Shown here piece by piece: positions 54,849 through 63,079 of a stretch of 64,000 bases of DNA. A program made the position numbers and the translations under genes. The stretch lies in contig NZ_JBNAFY010000004.1 of the NCBI RefSeq assembly GCF_049800915.1, forward strand, positions 248,001 to 312,000, read 5' to 3'. Each line of letters starts with the position of its first letter. The first letter of the stretch is position 1. Origin of the DNA: Amaricoccus macauensis_A (GTDB lineage: Bacteria; Pseudomonadota; Alphaproteobacteria; Rhodobacterales; Rhodobacteraceae). The notes below the pieces were generated by a model. The model was not told where the DNA came from. It worked only from the letters and a program-made list of their open reading frames with translations, and made no database searches.

Positions 54849-55415
54849 CTATCGCCCGAAGGCGAGGTTGAAAGTCACGGGCACAGCTTCCTGGATCGAG
54901 TCGAGCCCGGCTATTTCTTGCAGTTCCGCAAGACCATCCGTGTAACCGAGATCACTTGCGTAGACGATGACAGGCATCTTGCTGCTCACGATCACGCGGT
55001 CATTGGAAGCGCGAGTGACATATGCAGCGGCTTCGTAGCCGGCCGAACTGCCATGGGCGTCGATTATCACATCAAAGACCGTCTCGGTTGTCATGCCGGC
55101 TTCCAGTCCCTGGAAAACGTCCAGATCAATTACCGCCGAGATCTTGGCCATGGGATAATCAGCCACCTTGAAAAGCAAATCCCGGACGCGCTGGTTGCGG
55201 ATATCGATGAATGTCTCAATGGAAGCCAGGTAGATTTCAATCGACGCGGCACCGTCCTCAGCCACTTCGCCCGACATCGCCGAGAACAGATTAGCCTCAG
55301 CCGTATCTCCGTTCTTTGTTGAAACGTAGCTGATCGAGGAGACGGAGCCGTCAAGTGTCCATGCCAAGGCCGGACTCGAGGCCATGGCCGCACAGGCGGC
55401 GAGAATCAATCGCAT
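54849..55415 (-). CDS. YceI-family periplasmic protein
   Basis: The 188-residue precursor starts at 55415 with a signal peptide MRLILAACAAMASSPALA. The mature part follows the lipocalin-like YceI pattern: SVSSISYVSTKNGD, a middle LFSAMSGEVAEDG and SIETFIDIRNQRVRDLLF. YceI proteins bind isoprenoid-like or other lipophilic ligands. Ligand unknown. The ~265 bp upstream to tRNA-Ser hold no other gene. Confidence 0.88.
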   Translation of the reverse strand: MRLILAACAAMASSPALAWTLDGSVSSISYVSTKNGDTAEANLFSAMSGEVAEDGAASIEIYLASIETFIDIRNQRVRDLLFKVADYPMAKISAVIDLDVFQGLEAGMTTETVFDVIIDAHGSSAGYEAAAYVTRASNDRVIVSSKMPVIVYASDLGYTDGLAELQEIAGLDSIQEAVPVTFNLAFGR

Positions 55416-55681
55416 TTGGAAACCCCTATAGTCTGATGCAGCGTGTATTTGCGACCTTCTGCACTTTCGCCACCACAGTCTGTGACATATCGCACATTCA
55501 AGGTCTGCCCGCCGTGGCAAGATCGCCCCGGCGATTTCTCAAGCCGTATTCTAGCGGCAGGGGAACTACGCAGGAGGCAGCGCTTTGCCAGAGTGTCTAT
55601 GCTACAGACAAATGCGACCGGATGGCGCACCGCCCGAAAAAGACCTTGTTACCCGCGGCTTGTATCGCTAGAGAGGTCGGC

Positions 55682-55771
55682 GGAGACGTGGCCGAGTGGT
55701 CGAAGGCGCTCCCCTGCTAAGGGAGTATACCGGAAACGGTATCGAGGGTTCGAATCCCTTCGTCTCCGCCA
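55682..55771 (+). tRNA. tRNA-Ser (anticodon GCU)
   Basis: GGAGACG (55682-55688) pairs with CGTCTCC (55761-55767). The anticodon stem CTCCC/GGGAG holds the loop CTGCTAA, so the anticodon is GCT. The long variable arm (TATACCGGAAACGGTAT) fits tRNA-Ser. Discriminator G and CCA are encoded (55769-55771). Confidence 0.95.
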
Positions 55772-56567
55772 TTCCAAAGAAAATAAGACATCGTCAGTTG
55801 AAGGCTTCAGGTGCGTCAATGGGTTAGACACACGCCATGAAGCTCGTCTCCTATCCAAGCCGTTCGAAACATAGGGTATTGAAGGCGATTGTTGCGATAG
55901 TGAGGAACGCTTGAAGGTAGAACTTCGCAAGGGCAGATTCTGTATTCTAGGCGTACCATCAAGCTGATCAGGGAAAATGACGGATATGGCTTTTCGCCTT
56001 AGGCGATTGTTGAACTGCAGTCTGCCCTGCCCCAAATCCCTATCGCTACGACGCAATCTAAAGACTACTTGGCTGTGAATAGCTACAGAGGGGTTGGACC
56101 GAAAAGACCGCGAAAAAGGACGAGCAGGTCCCGGAGCGCATGATCGAGATATTTAGCCACAGACGAAGCATGGAAACGATCGCCCGGCATTGCGCAATTG
56201 AAGAAGCGGCCTATCTCAAAGAGCTGAACGATTGCTTCCAGGCCCTCCCTGTCACTCGCAACTGAATGGCGTCATACAACGCCGAACGACTTCATTCGTT
56301 CATGGATCGCAAAGTGCCGAAAGAGGGATACTGCGCAGGTCGAAAGGAGAAAGTGGCGGCATGAAACCTAACCCGGATACGCCTTAGAAACGTTGCCAAG
56401 CTATCGGGAAAGTTGGGACAACTTTATTTTAGCGACAGCGAGATGGCTAGCGGAGCGCGTCCCGTCGCCTGATGTGTCTCAAACATAATGAACTTAAGCT
56501 GAAGCAGAGTCACAGCAACCAACTGTTCATCTGCGAACTGAGCACCAGAAGTTCAGATCCACCGCGA
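55772..56567. other. Gene-poor stretch after tRNA-Ser
   Basis: Nearly 800 bp without an intact gene. It looks lower in GC than the flanking DNA. It contains an IS3-type transposase relic at 56140-56364. No perfect end repeats, integrase or second tRNA copy was seen. Confidence 0.6.
56140..56364 (+). pseudogene. IS3-type transposase C-terminal relic
   Basis: One frame reads about 75 codons with an internal TGA exactly where a Trp (TGG) is usual, followed at once by MASYNAERLHSFMDRKVPKE. This resembles the C-terminus of IS3-type transposase OrfB (general pattern W-x-x-x-YN-x-x-RPHSSLDRKTP-x-x-Y). The upstream EEAAYLKEL also fits OrfB. The remainder of the transposase is absent, so this is a decayed fragment. 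Confidence 0.5.
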
Positions 56568-57890
56568 TCACGCAGCGAACGCTCGGAAACTCCAAGGCGC
56601 CAACTCGAGGCGAGTGTTATCGCCAAGACTGACGGACTTACCGCTATCAAAATCCAGGTAATCTCCGTGATACAGGCTTTCCTCGAACGATAATCCGAGG
56701 GCATCGGCGGAGAAGTTCATAACTACGAAGACCTTGCTCTCCGCGTTCTGACGCACGAAGCTAAGCGCTTTTCCAGGCGCGTCATTCACGACGAGAACCA
56801 TACGCGCTCCCCAAGGCGCAGCCCACAAGGCCGAGTTTCGCATTCGAAACGTCAACAGGTGCTGGTAAAGCCTACCAATCTCATGCTCCCGCCACGCGAT
56901 CGGATCCTTCTCGAAGAATGAAAGCCGCTTCGGATTGCCCGCTTCCTGGCCATTGTGGATCAGCGGTATACCCTCTCCGAGAACCGAGAGTGCGATTGCC
57001 GGGATGAGCGCATCACCCATGGCCTCGAACTGTGTGCCTTCCCAGGCATTCTTGTCGTGATTTTCGACGTGGATCATACGCTGCGCCTCGGCGGGCCAAC
57101 CGCATTCGTTCTGTGAATAGTAGACGTAAAGCGCAAAGACATCCGCGTCGCGACTGGCTATCCGGCTCATGATGTCCCACCAGCTCCAGGCGTAGGTCGC
57201 GTCGAAGGCTCTTGCATGCATGTCCCGCTGCTCCCATTCTGCGAGCAAGAATACTGGCTTGATTTCATCCAGTTCCCGGCGGGCGTTGTTCCAGAAATCG
57301 ATCGGAACGTGACCAGCCACATCACAGCGAAATCCGTCTACATCGGCTTCGCGCACCCAGAATTTCATAGCATCGGTCATGTAGCGGCGAAGATCTAGGT
57401 TCGAGTAGTCGAGGTCGATAATATCGTGCCAATCCCACCATGGCGTCGGTCGGAAGTTGCCTTGCCAGTCGCGAGCGTACCACTCTGGATGCTCATGACG
57501 CAGCGGATTGTCCCATGCAGTATGGTTTGCAACCCAATCGAGAATGACCCTTAAACCCAGATTGTGCGCAGCGGCGACAAAGCTCCGGAGGTCTTCGAAG
57601 GTTCCGAACTCCGGATTGACGCCAAGATGGTCGCTTATGGCGTAGGGGCTGCCCAGGCTGCCCTTGCGGTTCTCTTCTCCGATGGGATGAATTGGCATTA
57701 GCCAAACAACGCAGGCACCCAGCGCCTTAATACGGGGTAATTGGGCCTTTGCCGCCTCAAAAGTGCCTTCTACGGTGAACTGCCGCAGATTCAATTCATA
57801 GATCGCTCCACTTTTCGTCCATTCGGGATGAGTTATCTTCACGAATGGCTCAGGCGTGTAAGGGTCCGTCTCGGTCGTCAGATTGCGCAT
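56568..57890 (-). CDS. GH13 alpha-amylase-family glycosyl hydrolase, orphan
   Basis: The 440-residue protein has a (beta/alpha)8 barrel with conserved blocks: IYELNLRQFTVEGTF, DWVANHT (119-125), DGFRCDVAGH with nucleophile Asp190 and Arg188, LLAEWE with acid/base Glu218 and ENHDKN with Asp279. A short C-terminal beta domain follows. There is no signal peptide, so it is probably cytoplasmic. The substrate cannot be named (maltodextrin- or trehalose-type are possible). No carbohydrate transporter or phosphorylase gene is adjacent. The upstream neighbour is the IS relic. Confidence 0.9.
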   Translation of the reverse strand: MRNLTTETDPYTPEPFVKITHPEWTKSGAIYELNLRQFTVEGTFEAAKAQLPRIKALGACVVWLMPIHPIGEENRKGSLGSPYAISDHLGVNPEFGTFEDLRSFVAAAHNLGLRVILDWVANHTAWDNPLRHEHPEWYARDWQGNFRPTPWWDWHDIIDLDYSNLDLRRYMTDAMKFWVREADVDGFRCDVAGHVPIDFWNNARRELDEIKPVFLLAEWEQRDMHARAFDATYAWSWWDIMSRIASRDADVFALYVYYSQNECGWPAEAQRMIHVENHDKNAWEGTQFEAMGDALIPAIALSVLGEGIPLIHNGQEAGNPKRLSFFEKDPIAWREHEIGRLYQHLLTFRMRNSALWAAPWGARMVLVVNDAPGKALSFVRQNAESKVFVVMNFSADALGLSFEESLYHGDYLDFDSGKSVSLGDNTRLELAPWSFRAFAA

Positions 57891-58089
57891 ACTGGCTGGC
57901 TCATTCTTGCGATCTCATGTTCAAGACCAATTTGCATCCGCCGGCGCCGCGAGCAATCGCTCTCTTGCGGACGCATTTGGCGTTCAGTCGGTGCCCGTGT
58001 ACATCCCCAGCCTAGCGCCGAAAAGGCATTGCAGTGCGCATCGCCATCTCCGAAGATCACCTCCGCTGAGACATCCGTTTGAGGCGAAA

Positions 58090-58548
58090 ATGCGTACCTT
58101 CCTGATCATTCTCGACGATATGCCGGAGATGCTGAATGCCATGCGCTACGCAGCGATCAGAGCAGCCAAGACTGGAGGTGCCGTCCAGATGCTGGCGATC
58201 ATCTCCAGCGAGGAATTTCAACATTTCATGGGTGTCGCAGATGTGATGCGTGCAGAGGCACATGAGAAGATCGAGGCGCACTTCCAAGTATTCAAGGACC
58301 GGATGGAAAAACGCGAAGGCATTTCTCCTTCGCTCGCAATTCGCGAGGGAGATAAGGTCGATGCCGTGCTTGCACACATAAAGGAGAATCCAGACGTCGG
58401 TTTGCTCGTTCTGGGTGCCGGAACTGGCAAGGGAGGCCCTGGTCCAGTCGTCACCGCCCTGACGGGCCGGCGTATGAGCGAGTTGCACGTCCCGATCACC
58501 ATAGTGCCGGGTTCCATGACGAAGGACGAAATAATAGCCGTGACGTGA
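58090..58548 (+). CDS. Universal stress protein family (UspA)
   Basis: The start at 58090 with GAGG upstream gives 152 residues. The Usp fold is recognised from the N-terminal FLIILDDMPEMLNAMRYA and the C-terminal nucleotide-type loop LLVLGAGTGKGGPGPVVTALTGR followed by VPITIVPG. ATP binding is plausible but not certain. The frame extends upstream to 57883 without coding character. Divergent from the GH13 gene. Confidence 0.9.
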   Translation: MRTFLIILDDMPEMLNAMRYAAIRAAKTGGAVQMLAIISSEEFQHFMGVADVMRAEAHEKIEAHFQVFKDRMEKREGISPSLAIREGDKVDAVLAHIKENPDVGLLVLGAGTGKGGPGPVVTALTGRRMSELHVPITIVPGSMTKDEIIAVT

Positions 58549-58631
58549 CAATGAACTTAGAATGATTCCAGCCTTATCTTGACTTGCGGGGCTATCGGGC
58601 GCATTTACGCTGCCAATACGGGAGAGATCAG

Positions 58632-59192
58632 ATGTTCATTCAGACCGAATCCACCCCGAATCCTGCCACGCTGAAATTCCTGCCCGGACAGGCCGTGATG
58701 CAGGCGGGAACGGCGGATTTTCCATCCGAGGCTGCAGCTCAGGCTTCGCCGCTTGCACGACGAATCTTTGCGACCGGCGAAGTGACCGGAGTATTTCTCG
58801 GACCAGACTTTGTGACGGTCACAAAATCCGATGACGCGGAATGGGCCCATATCAAGCCGGCTATTCTCGGTGCGGTACTAGAGCATTTCCAATCTGGCCA
58901 GCCGGCGATTGAAGGTGAGGCCGGATCCGTAGGCCACGCCGATCACGACGGACCAGATTCCGAGATCGTGGGGCAGATAAAGGAGCTGCTGGATACACGC
59001 GTGCGGCCCGCCGTCGCGCAGGACGGCGGCGATATTACCTTTCATGGGTTTGATCGTGGTGTTGTTTATCTGCACATGCAGGGTGCCTGTGCGGGCTGCC
59101 CTTCTTCGACCATGACCCTGAAGATGGGCATCGAAAACCTGCTGCGACATTACATCCCAGAGGTGGTGGAGGTTCGCCCGGTTGGTCTCTAA
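58632..59192 (+). CDS. nfuA: NfuA-type Fe-S cluster carrier protein
   Basis: The 186-residue protein has an N-terminal Nfu domain (MFIQTESTPNPATLKFLPG, about 1-88) and a C-terminal NifU-like domain with CxxC Cys153/Cys156 in GACAGCPSST. It transfers Fe-S clusters to target enzymes in the cytoplasm. tsaB overlaps or abuts its end; this order with tsaB and rimI is common in Rhodobacteraceae. Confidence 0.94.
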   Translation: MFIQTESTPNPATLKFLPGQAVMQAGTADFPSEAAAQASPLARRIFATGEVTGVFLGPDFVTVTKSDDAEWAHIKPAILGAVLEHFQSGQPAIEGEAGSVGHADHDGPDSEIVGQIKELLDTRVRPAVAQDGGDITFHGFDRGVVYLHMQGACAGCPSSTMTLKMGIENLLRHYIPEVVEVRPVGL

Positions 59193-59202
59193 TGCCACGG
59201 GG

Positions 59203-59856
59203 GTGCCGAATCCTTTGATACTTGCTTTTGACACATCGACCGCGCAATGCGCGGCCGCGATCGTTCACGAAGGCCACACCCTCACGAAGCGCGTTGAGCC
59301 CATGGGGCGCGGGCAAGCAGAGCGGCTTCTCCCCCTCCTCGCCGAGTGCCTACAAGAGATAGGGCTTGCCTGGGCCGATATCGATATGCTGGCTGTGTGT
59401 ACCGGGCCGGGGAATTTCACCGGCATCAGGCTTTCCATCGCTGCAGCCCGGGGGTTAGCCATTTCCACGGGCACTCCGGCTATCGGGGTGAGCCTTTTCG
59501 AAGCCTATGCAGCCAGCCGATCTGGGAAGATGCTCGCTCTTGCACGCAACCCGCGTGGTAAACCTTATGCCCAACTCTTCGAAAATGGAATCGCGTTGAG
59601 CGGGCACCTTGCTGGCATCGAAGCTCTGGACGAGCTGCCGGCCGAAACTCTATGCATCGGCCACGGGGCCGATGAAGTTCGCAAGGAACTCAGACTCGAA
59701 CAGGCCGAGGAAAGGATTGCTCCAGAGCCGGAATGGATCGGCCTTGCCGCGCTCAAGAAAAACCCTGCGTCCACGGAACGGCCATCACCTCTCTACCTGA
59801 GACCGGCCGATGCCGCACCATCGCAGCCCGCACCTGCTATCCTAGATGAACCCTGA
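59203..59856 (+). CDS. tsaB: tRNA threonylcarbamoyladenosine biosynthesis protein TsaB
   Basis: TsaB partners TsaD in making t6A37 of tRNAs. The ~217-residue protein begins with ILAFDTSTAQCAAAI and has CTGPGNFTGIRLSIAAARG. I use the GTG at 59203; a TTG at 59182, overlapping nfuA, is possible. The C-terminus overlaps the rimI start by 11 nt. Confidence 0.93.
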   Translation: MPNPLILAFDTSTAQCAAAIVHEGHTLTKRVEPMGRGQAERLLPLLAECLQEIGLAWADIDMLAVCTGPGNFTGIRLSIAAARGLAISTGTPAIGVSLFEAYAASRSGKMLALARNPRGKPYAQLFENGIALSGHLAGIEALDELPAETLCIGHGADEVRKELRLEQAEERIAPEPEWIGLAALKKNPASTERPSPLYLRPADAAPSQPAPAILDEP

Positions 59857-60259
59857 GAAACTGGCGGCCATTCATGCCCTCTGCTTCACCTCTGCCCCGA
59901 GGCCCTGGTCAGCGGCGGAATTCTCCGGGCTCATTGGGTCGAACGGATCCGTACTGGTGGAAGGACCAGATAGTTTCGCTCTCGGTCGCCTCGTCGGGCC
60001 TGAAGCTGAAGTGCTCACGCTCGCAGTTGCACCAAGCCAAAGAAGAAGGGGCATCGCAATCCGATTGCTTGATGCGCTCCATTCCAGACTGTCCAAGCTC
60101 GGAGCCCAGGAAATTTTCCTTGAAGTCGCGGAGAAAAATGACCCGGCCTTGGCCCTTTACGAGAAAGTCGGTTATCGGCAGATAGGCCGACGAAAGGGTT
60201 ACTACGCAGTGACCGGTGAACCAGCGGTTGACGCTATACTGCTTTCGCGCAGGCTCTGA
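59846..60259 (+). CDS. rimI: Ribosomal-protein alanine N-acetyltransferase (GNAT)
   Basis: A 137-residue GNAT enzyme. The acetyl-CoA loop is VAPSQRRRGIAIRLL and the C-terminal ALYEKVGYRQIGRRKGYY is typical of RimI, which acetylates the N-terminus of S18 or acts on other proteins. It overlaps tsaB by 11 nt, the common arrangement. Named by context as well as motif. Confidence 0.88.
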   Translation: MNPEKLAAIHALCFTSAPRPWSAAEFSGLIGSNGSVLVEGPDSFALGRLVGPEAEVLTLAVAPSQRRRGIAIRLLDALHSRLSKLGAQEIFLEVAEKNDPALALYEKVGYRQIGRRKGYYAVTGEPAVDAILLSRRL

Positions 60260-60506
60260 CAAAAATGGTCAATTCTCCGTTGGCAGTCAGAACAGCCTGA
60301 AGTGTCCAGGCCGGCAAAAACTTCACTGATACCTAGGCACTGGAACACCCTCATCCGTATCCGAAAAACCATTTGACCGCCCGAAGACCTTGGGCCTTTA
60401 TTGAGCCCAACATGGTCCGCCCAGATGGGGCAAGGCACTAGGCCTATGTGCCTTGGAGCCGTTTTCGGCGGATCTTTTGCCTGCAGAACTCCTTGGAGGA
60501 TCACGG

Positions 60507-61505
60507 ATGACATTCGCACGCACTCTTGCTTCCGCTGCCACGTTCGCTCTCGTCGCCGGCGCTGGCCAGGCACAGGATGCCAATCCTGCGGTGATCTTCG
60601 ATCTGGGTGGCAAGTTCGACCGGTCCTTCAACCAAGCGTCCTATGAAGGCGCCGAGCGGTTCAAGGAAGAAACGGGCATCGGTTACCGGGATTTCGAGTT
60701 GCAGAATGATGCCCAGCGGGAGCAGGCGCTCCGTCGCTTTGCCCAGCGCGGGCATGACCCTGTCATCACAGCCGGATTTTCATATGCGTCGGCTATGGAA
60801 ACGGTCGCGGCCGAATTCCCTGATACGCGCTTCGTGATCGTTGACGCAGTCGTAGACCTGCCAAATGTGCGCTCTGTGGTCTTCAATGAACACGAAGGCT
60901 CCTATCTCGTGGGCCTCCTGGCAGCGATGGCTTCGGAGAACGACAAGATCGGTTTCGTCGGCGGAATGGACATTCCACTGATACGCAAGTTCGCCTGCGG
61001 ATATGTGCAGGGGGCGAAGGCCACCAAACCCGAGATTGAAGTATACCAGAACATGACTGGAAATACCGGGCAGGCCTGGAACGATCCTCGCGGCGGCGAG
61101 ATCGCCAAAAGCCAGATCGATCGGGGTGCCGACGTTGTCTACCACGCAGCCGGTGGGACCGGGATCTTCGTTCTTCAGGCCGCGGCAGATGCCGATGTTC
61201 TTGGTATCGGTGTCGATTCAAACCAGAACATGCTGCACCCGGGTCAGGTTCTGACCTCTATGGTCAAGCGCGTCGACAACGCCGTTTATGATGCGATGAT
61301 GGATGTGCAGAATGGTGAATGGACGACCGGGCTCGAGGTTATGGGACTTTCCGAAGAAGGCGTTGGCTATGCGGTGGACGAGAACAATGCCGATTTGATC
61401 TCTGAAGAAATGGCTATGGCGGCGGAAGAAGCTAAACAGCAGATCATCTCCGGCGAGATCGAGGTTCACGACTACACTTCCGACGGATCCTGCCCCGTAT
61501 CCTGA
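60507..61505 (+). CDS. BMP-family (PnrA-like) nucleoside ABC binding protein
   Basis: The start at 60507 has TTGGAGGA upstream and gives a 332-residue precursor with signal peptide cleaved near AGQAQ. The mature protein shows the PnrA pattern: VIFDLGGKFDRSFNQASYEGA, FVGGMDIPLI and GIGVDSNQN. BMP-family proteins bind purine nucleosides. It heads an importer operon with the next two genes. A 247-bp upstream gap carries no visible gene. Confidence 0.92.
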   Translation: MTFARTLASAATFALVAGAGQAQDANPAVIFDLGGKFDRSFNQASYEGAERFKEETGIGYRDFELQNDAQREQALRRFAQRGHDPVITAGFSYASAMETVAAEFPDTRFVIVDAVVDLPNVRSVVFNEHEGSYLVGLLAAMASENDKIGFVGGMDIPLIRKFACGYVQGAKATKPEIEVYQNMTGNTGQAWNDPRGGEIAKSQIDRGADVVYHAAGGTGIFVLQAAADADVLGIGVDSNQNMLHPGQVLTSMVKRVDNAVYDAMMDVQNGEWTTGLEVMGLSEEGVGYAVDENNADLISEEMAMAAEEAKQQIISGEIEVHDYTSDGSCPVS

Positions 61506-63079
61506 TGGAGACCGGGGTGGCTCAGGGGGCAAGCGGGAAGAAGGATCTCGCCATTGAGCTTGTCGGGATCTCGAAGAGTTTCGGATCGGTTCAGGCGAAT
61601 AGGGACATCCATCTGAAGGTGCGAAGGGGCACCATTCACGGCATTGTTGGCGAGAACGGCGCCGGCAAGTCTACCTTGATGTCGATTCTCTATGGCTTCT
61701 ATGAAGCCGACAGTGGCGAAATCCGGATCAACGGAACTCCCACATCGATCCGCGACAGCAATTCTGCCATCAAGGCGGGTATCGGAATGGTTCACCAGCA
61801 TTTCATGCTGGTTGAACCCTTTACGGTACTCGAGAATGTCATCCTCGGAGCAGAGGACGGCAAACTGCTACGCCCCTCTCTCGCCAAGGCCCGCTCCGAA
61901 CTTACCCGGCTTGCGAAGGAATACGAACTACAGGTCGATCCGGAAGCCGTTGTGGGTGAACTATCCGTTGGCTTTCAACAGCGGGTGGAAATTCTCAAGG
62001 CTCTTTACCGCGAATGCGACATTCTGATCCTGGACGAACCGACCGGCGTGCTGACGCCCGCAGAGGCCGATCATCTATTCAGGATTCTTGACCACCTAAA
62101 ATCCGAAGGCAAGACAATCATCCTGATCACTCACAAGCTAAGGGAGATCATGGCTGCGACGGACGACGTGAGCGTAATGCGTCGTGGGGAGATCGTCAGA
62201 ACACTTGAGACAGCCTCTACCAATCCGGCAGAACTTGCCGAACTCATGGTTGGGCGCCGTGTTCTCCTTCGTGTCGAAAAGGGTTCTTCCAAACCCGGAG
62301 AAATTCTTCTCGAAGCACGGGAGCTTTGCCTGACGGACGAAAAGGGCATTACAAAGCTTAAATCCGTGAACCTTGAGGCGCGCGCGGGCGAGATCCTTGG
62401 AATCGCGGGCGTGGCGGGCAATGGCCAGTCAGAACTACTGGAAGTGCTTGCGGGTATTGCCCCTGCAACGAGCGGTGAGGTGTTCTTCAGAGGCGAGTCA
62501 CTCGACACATCGCGCATTACCAATGCAGGAAGCCGGCGCGATCACGGAATTGCGCATGTGCCGGAGGATAGACACCGGCGCGGATTGGTCATGCCCTTCG
62601 CCGAGTGGGAGAATTCCTGCCTCGGCTATCAGGCGGAGCCGCGGTTCGAGGGCCCCGCGATGACCATGAACCGCAACGCAATCCGCGACCTAGCCCGTGA
62701 GAGCATCGAGCGTTTCGACATAAGACCGCCGAGTTGCGATCTCAAAACGGCGAACTTCTCTGGTGGCAACCAGCAAAAAATAGTGCTGGCTCGGGAGATC
62801 GCGCGTGAACCGGATGTCCTCTTGATTGGGCAGCCCACGCGCGGGGTTGATATCGGTGCTATCGAGTTCATCCACGCACAGATCGTTGCACTAAGAGACC
62901 GGGGAAAGGCAATAATACTCGTGTCCGTTGAACTTGATGAGATTCAGGCGCTTTCGGACCGCATATTGGTGATGTTTGACGGGCGCATCTCGGGTGAGCG
63001 GCTGGCCTCAGAGACTGATGAGCGTGAGCTCGGGCTCCTTATGGCCGGGATTACCCCGGGCAAGGGAGCGGCAGCATGA
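61505..63079 (+). CDS. Nucleoside ABC transporter ATPase with two ABC domains
   Basis: The 524-residue protein has two modules: domain 1 with Walker A GENGAGKS (49-56), signature LSVGFQQRVEILKAL and Walker B ILILDEPT; domain 2 with the degenerate Walker A GVAGNGQSE and signature FSGGNQQKIVLAREI. The degenerate second site is normal for this BMP-associated class. ATG overlaps the preceding TGA (TGATG). The downstream permease overlaps by ATGA. Confidence 0.93.
   Translation: METGVAQGASGKKDLAIELVGISKSFGSVQANRDIHLKVRRGTIHGIVGENGAGKSTLMSILYGFYEADSGEIRINGTPTSIRDSNSAIKAGIGMVHQHFMLVEPFTVLENVILGAEDGKLLRPSLAKARSELTRLAKEYELQVDPEAVVGELSVGFQQRVEILKALYRECDILILDEPTGVLTPAEADHLFRILDHLKSEGKTIILITHKLREIMAATDDVSVMRRGEIVRTLETASTNPAELAELMVGRRVLLRVEKGSSKPGEILLEARELCLTDEKGITKLKSVNLEARAGEILGIAGVAGNGQSELLEVLAGIAPATSGEVFFRGESLDTSRITNAGSRRDHGIAHVPEDRHRRGLVMPFAEWENSCLGYQAEPRFEGPAMTMNRNAIRDLARESIERFDIRPPSCDLKTANFSGGNQQKIVLAREIAREPDVLLIGQPTRGVDIGAIEFIHAQIVALRDRGKAIILVSVELDEIQALSDRILVMFDGRISGERLASETDERELGLLMAGITPGKGAAA

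Noticed and set aside
55649..56056. A 135-codon minus-strand open frame containing RRRRDSNPRYRFRYTP
   Set aside because: It is the antisense translation of tRNA-Ser, a well-known false gene in annotations, with no ribosome-binding site.
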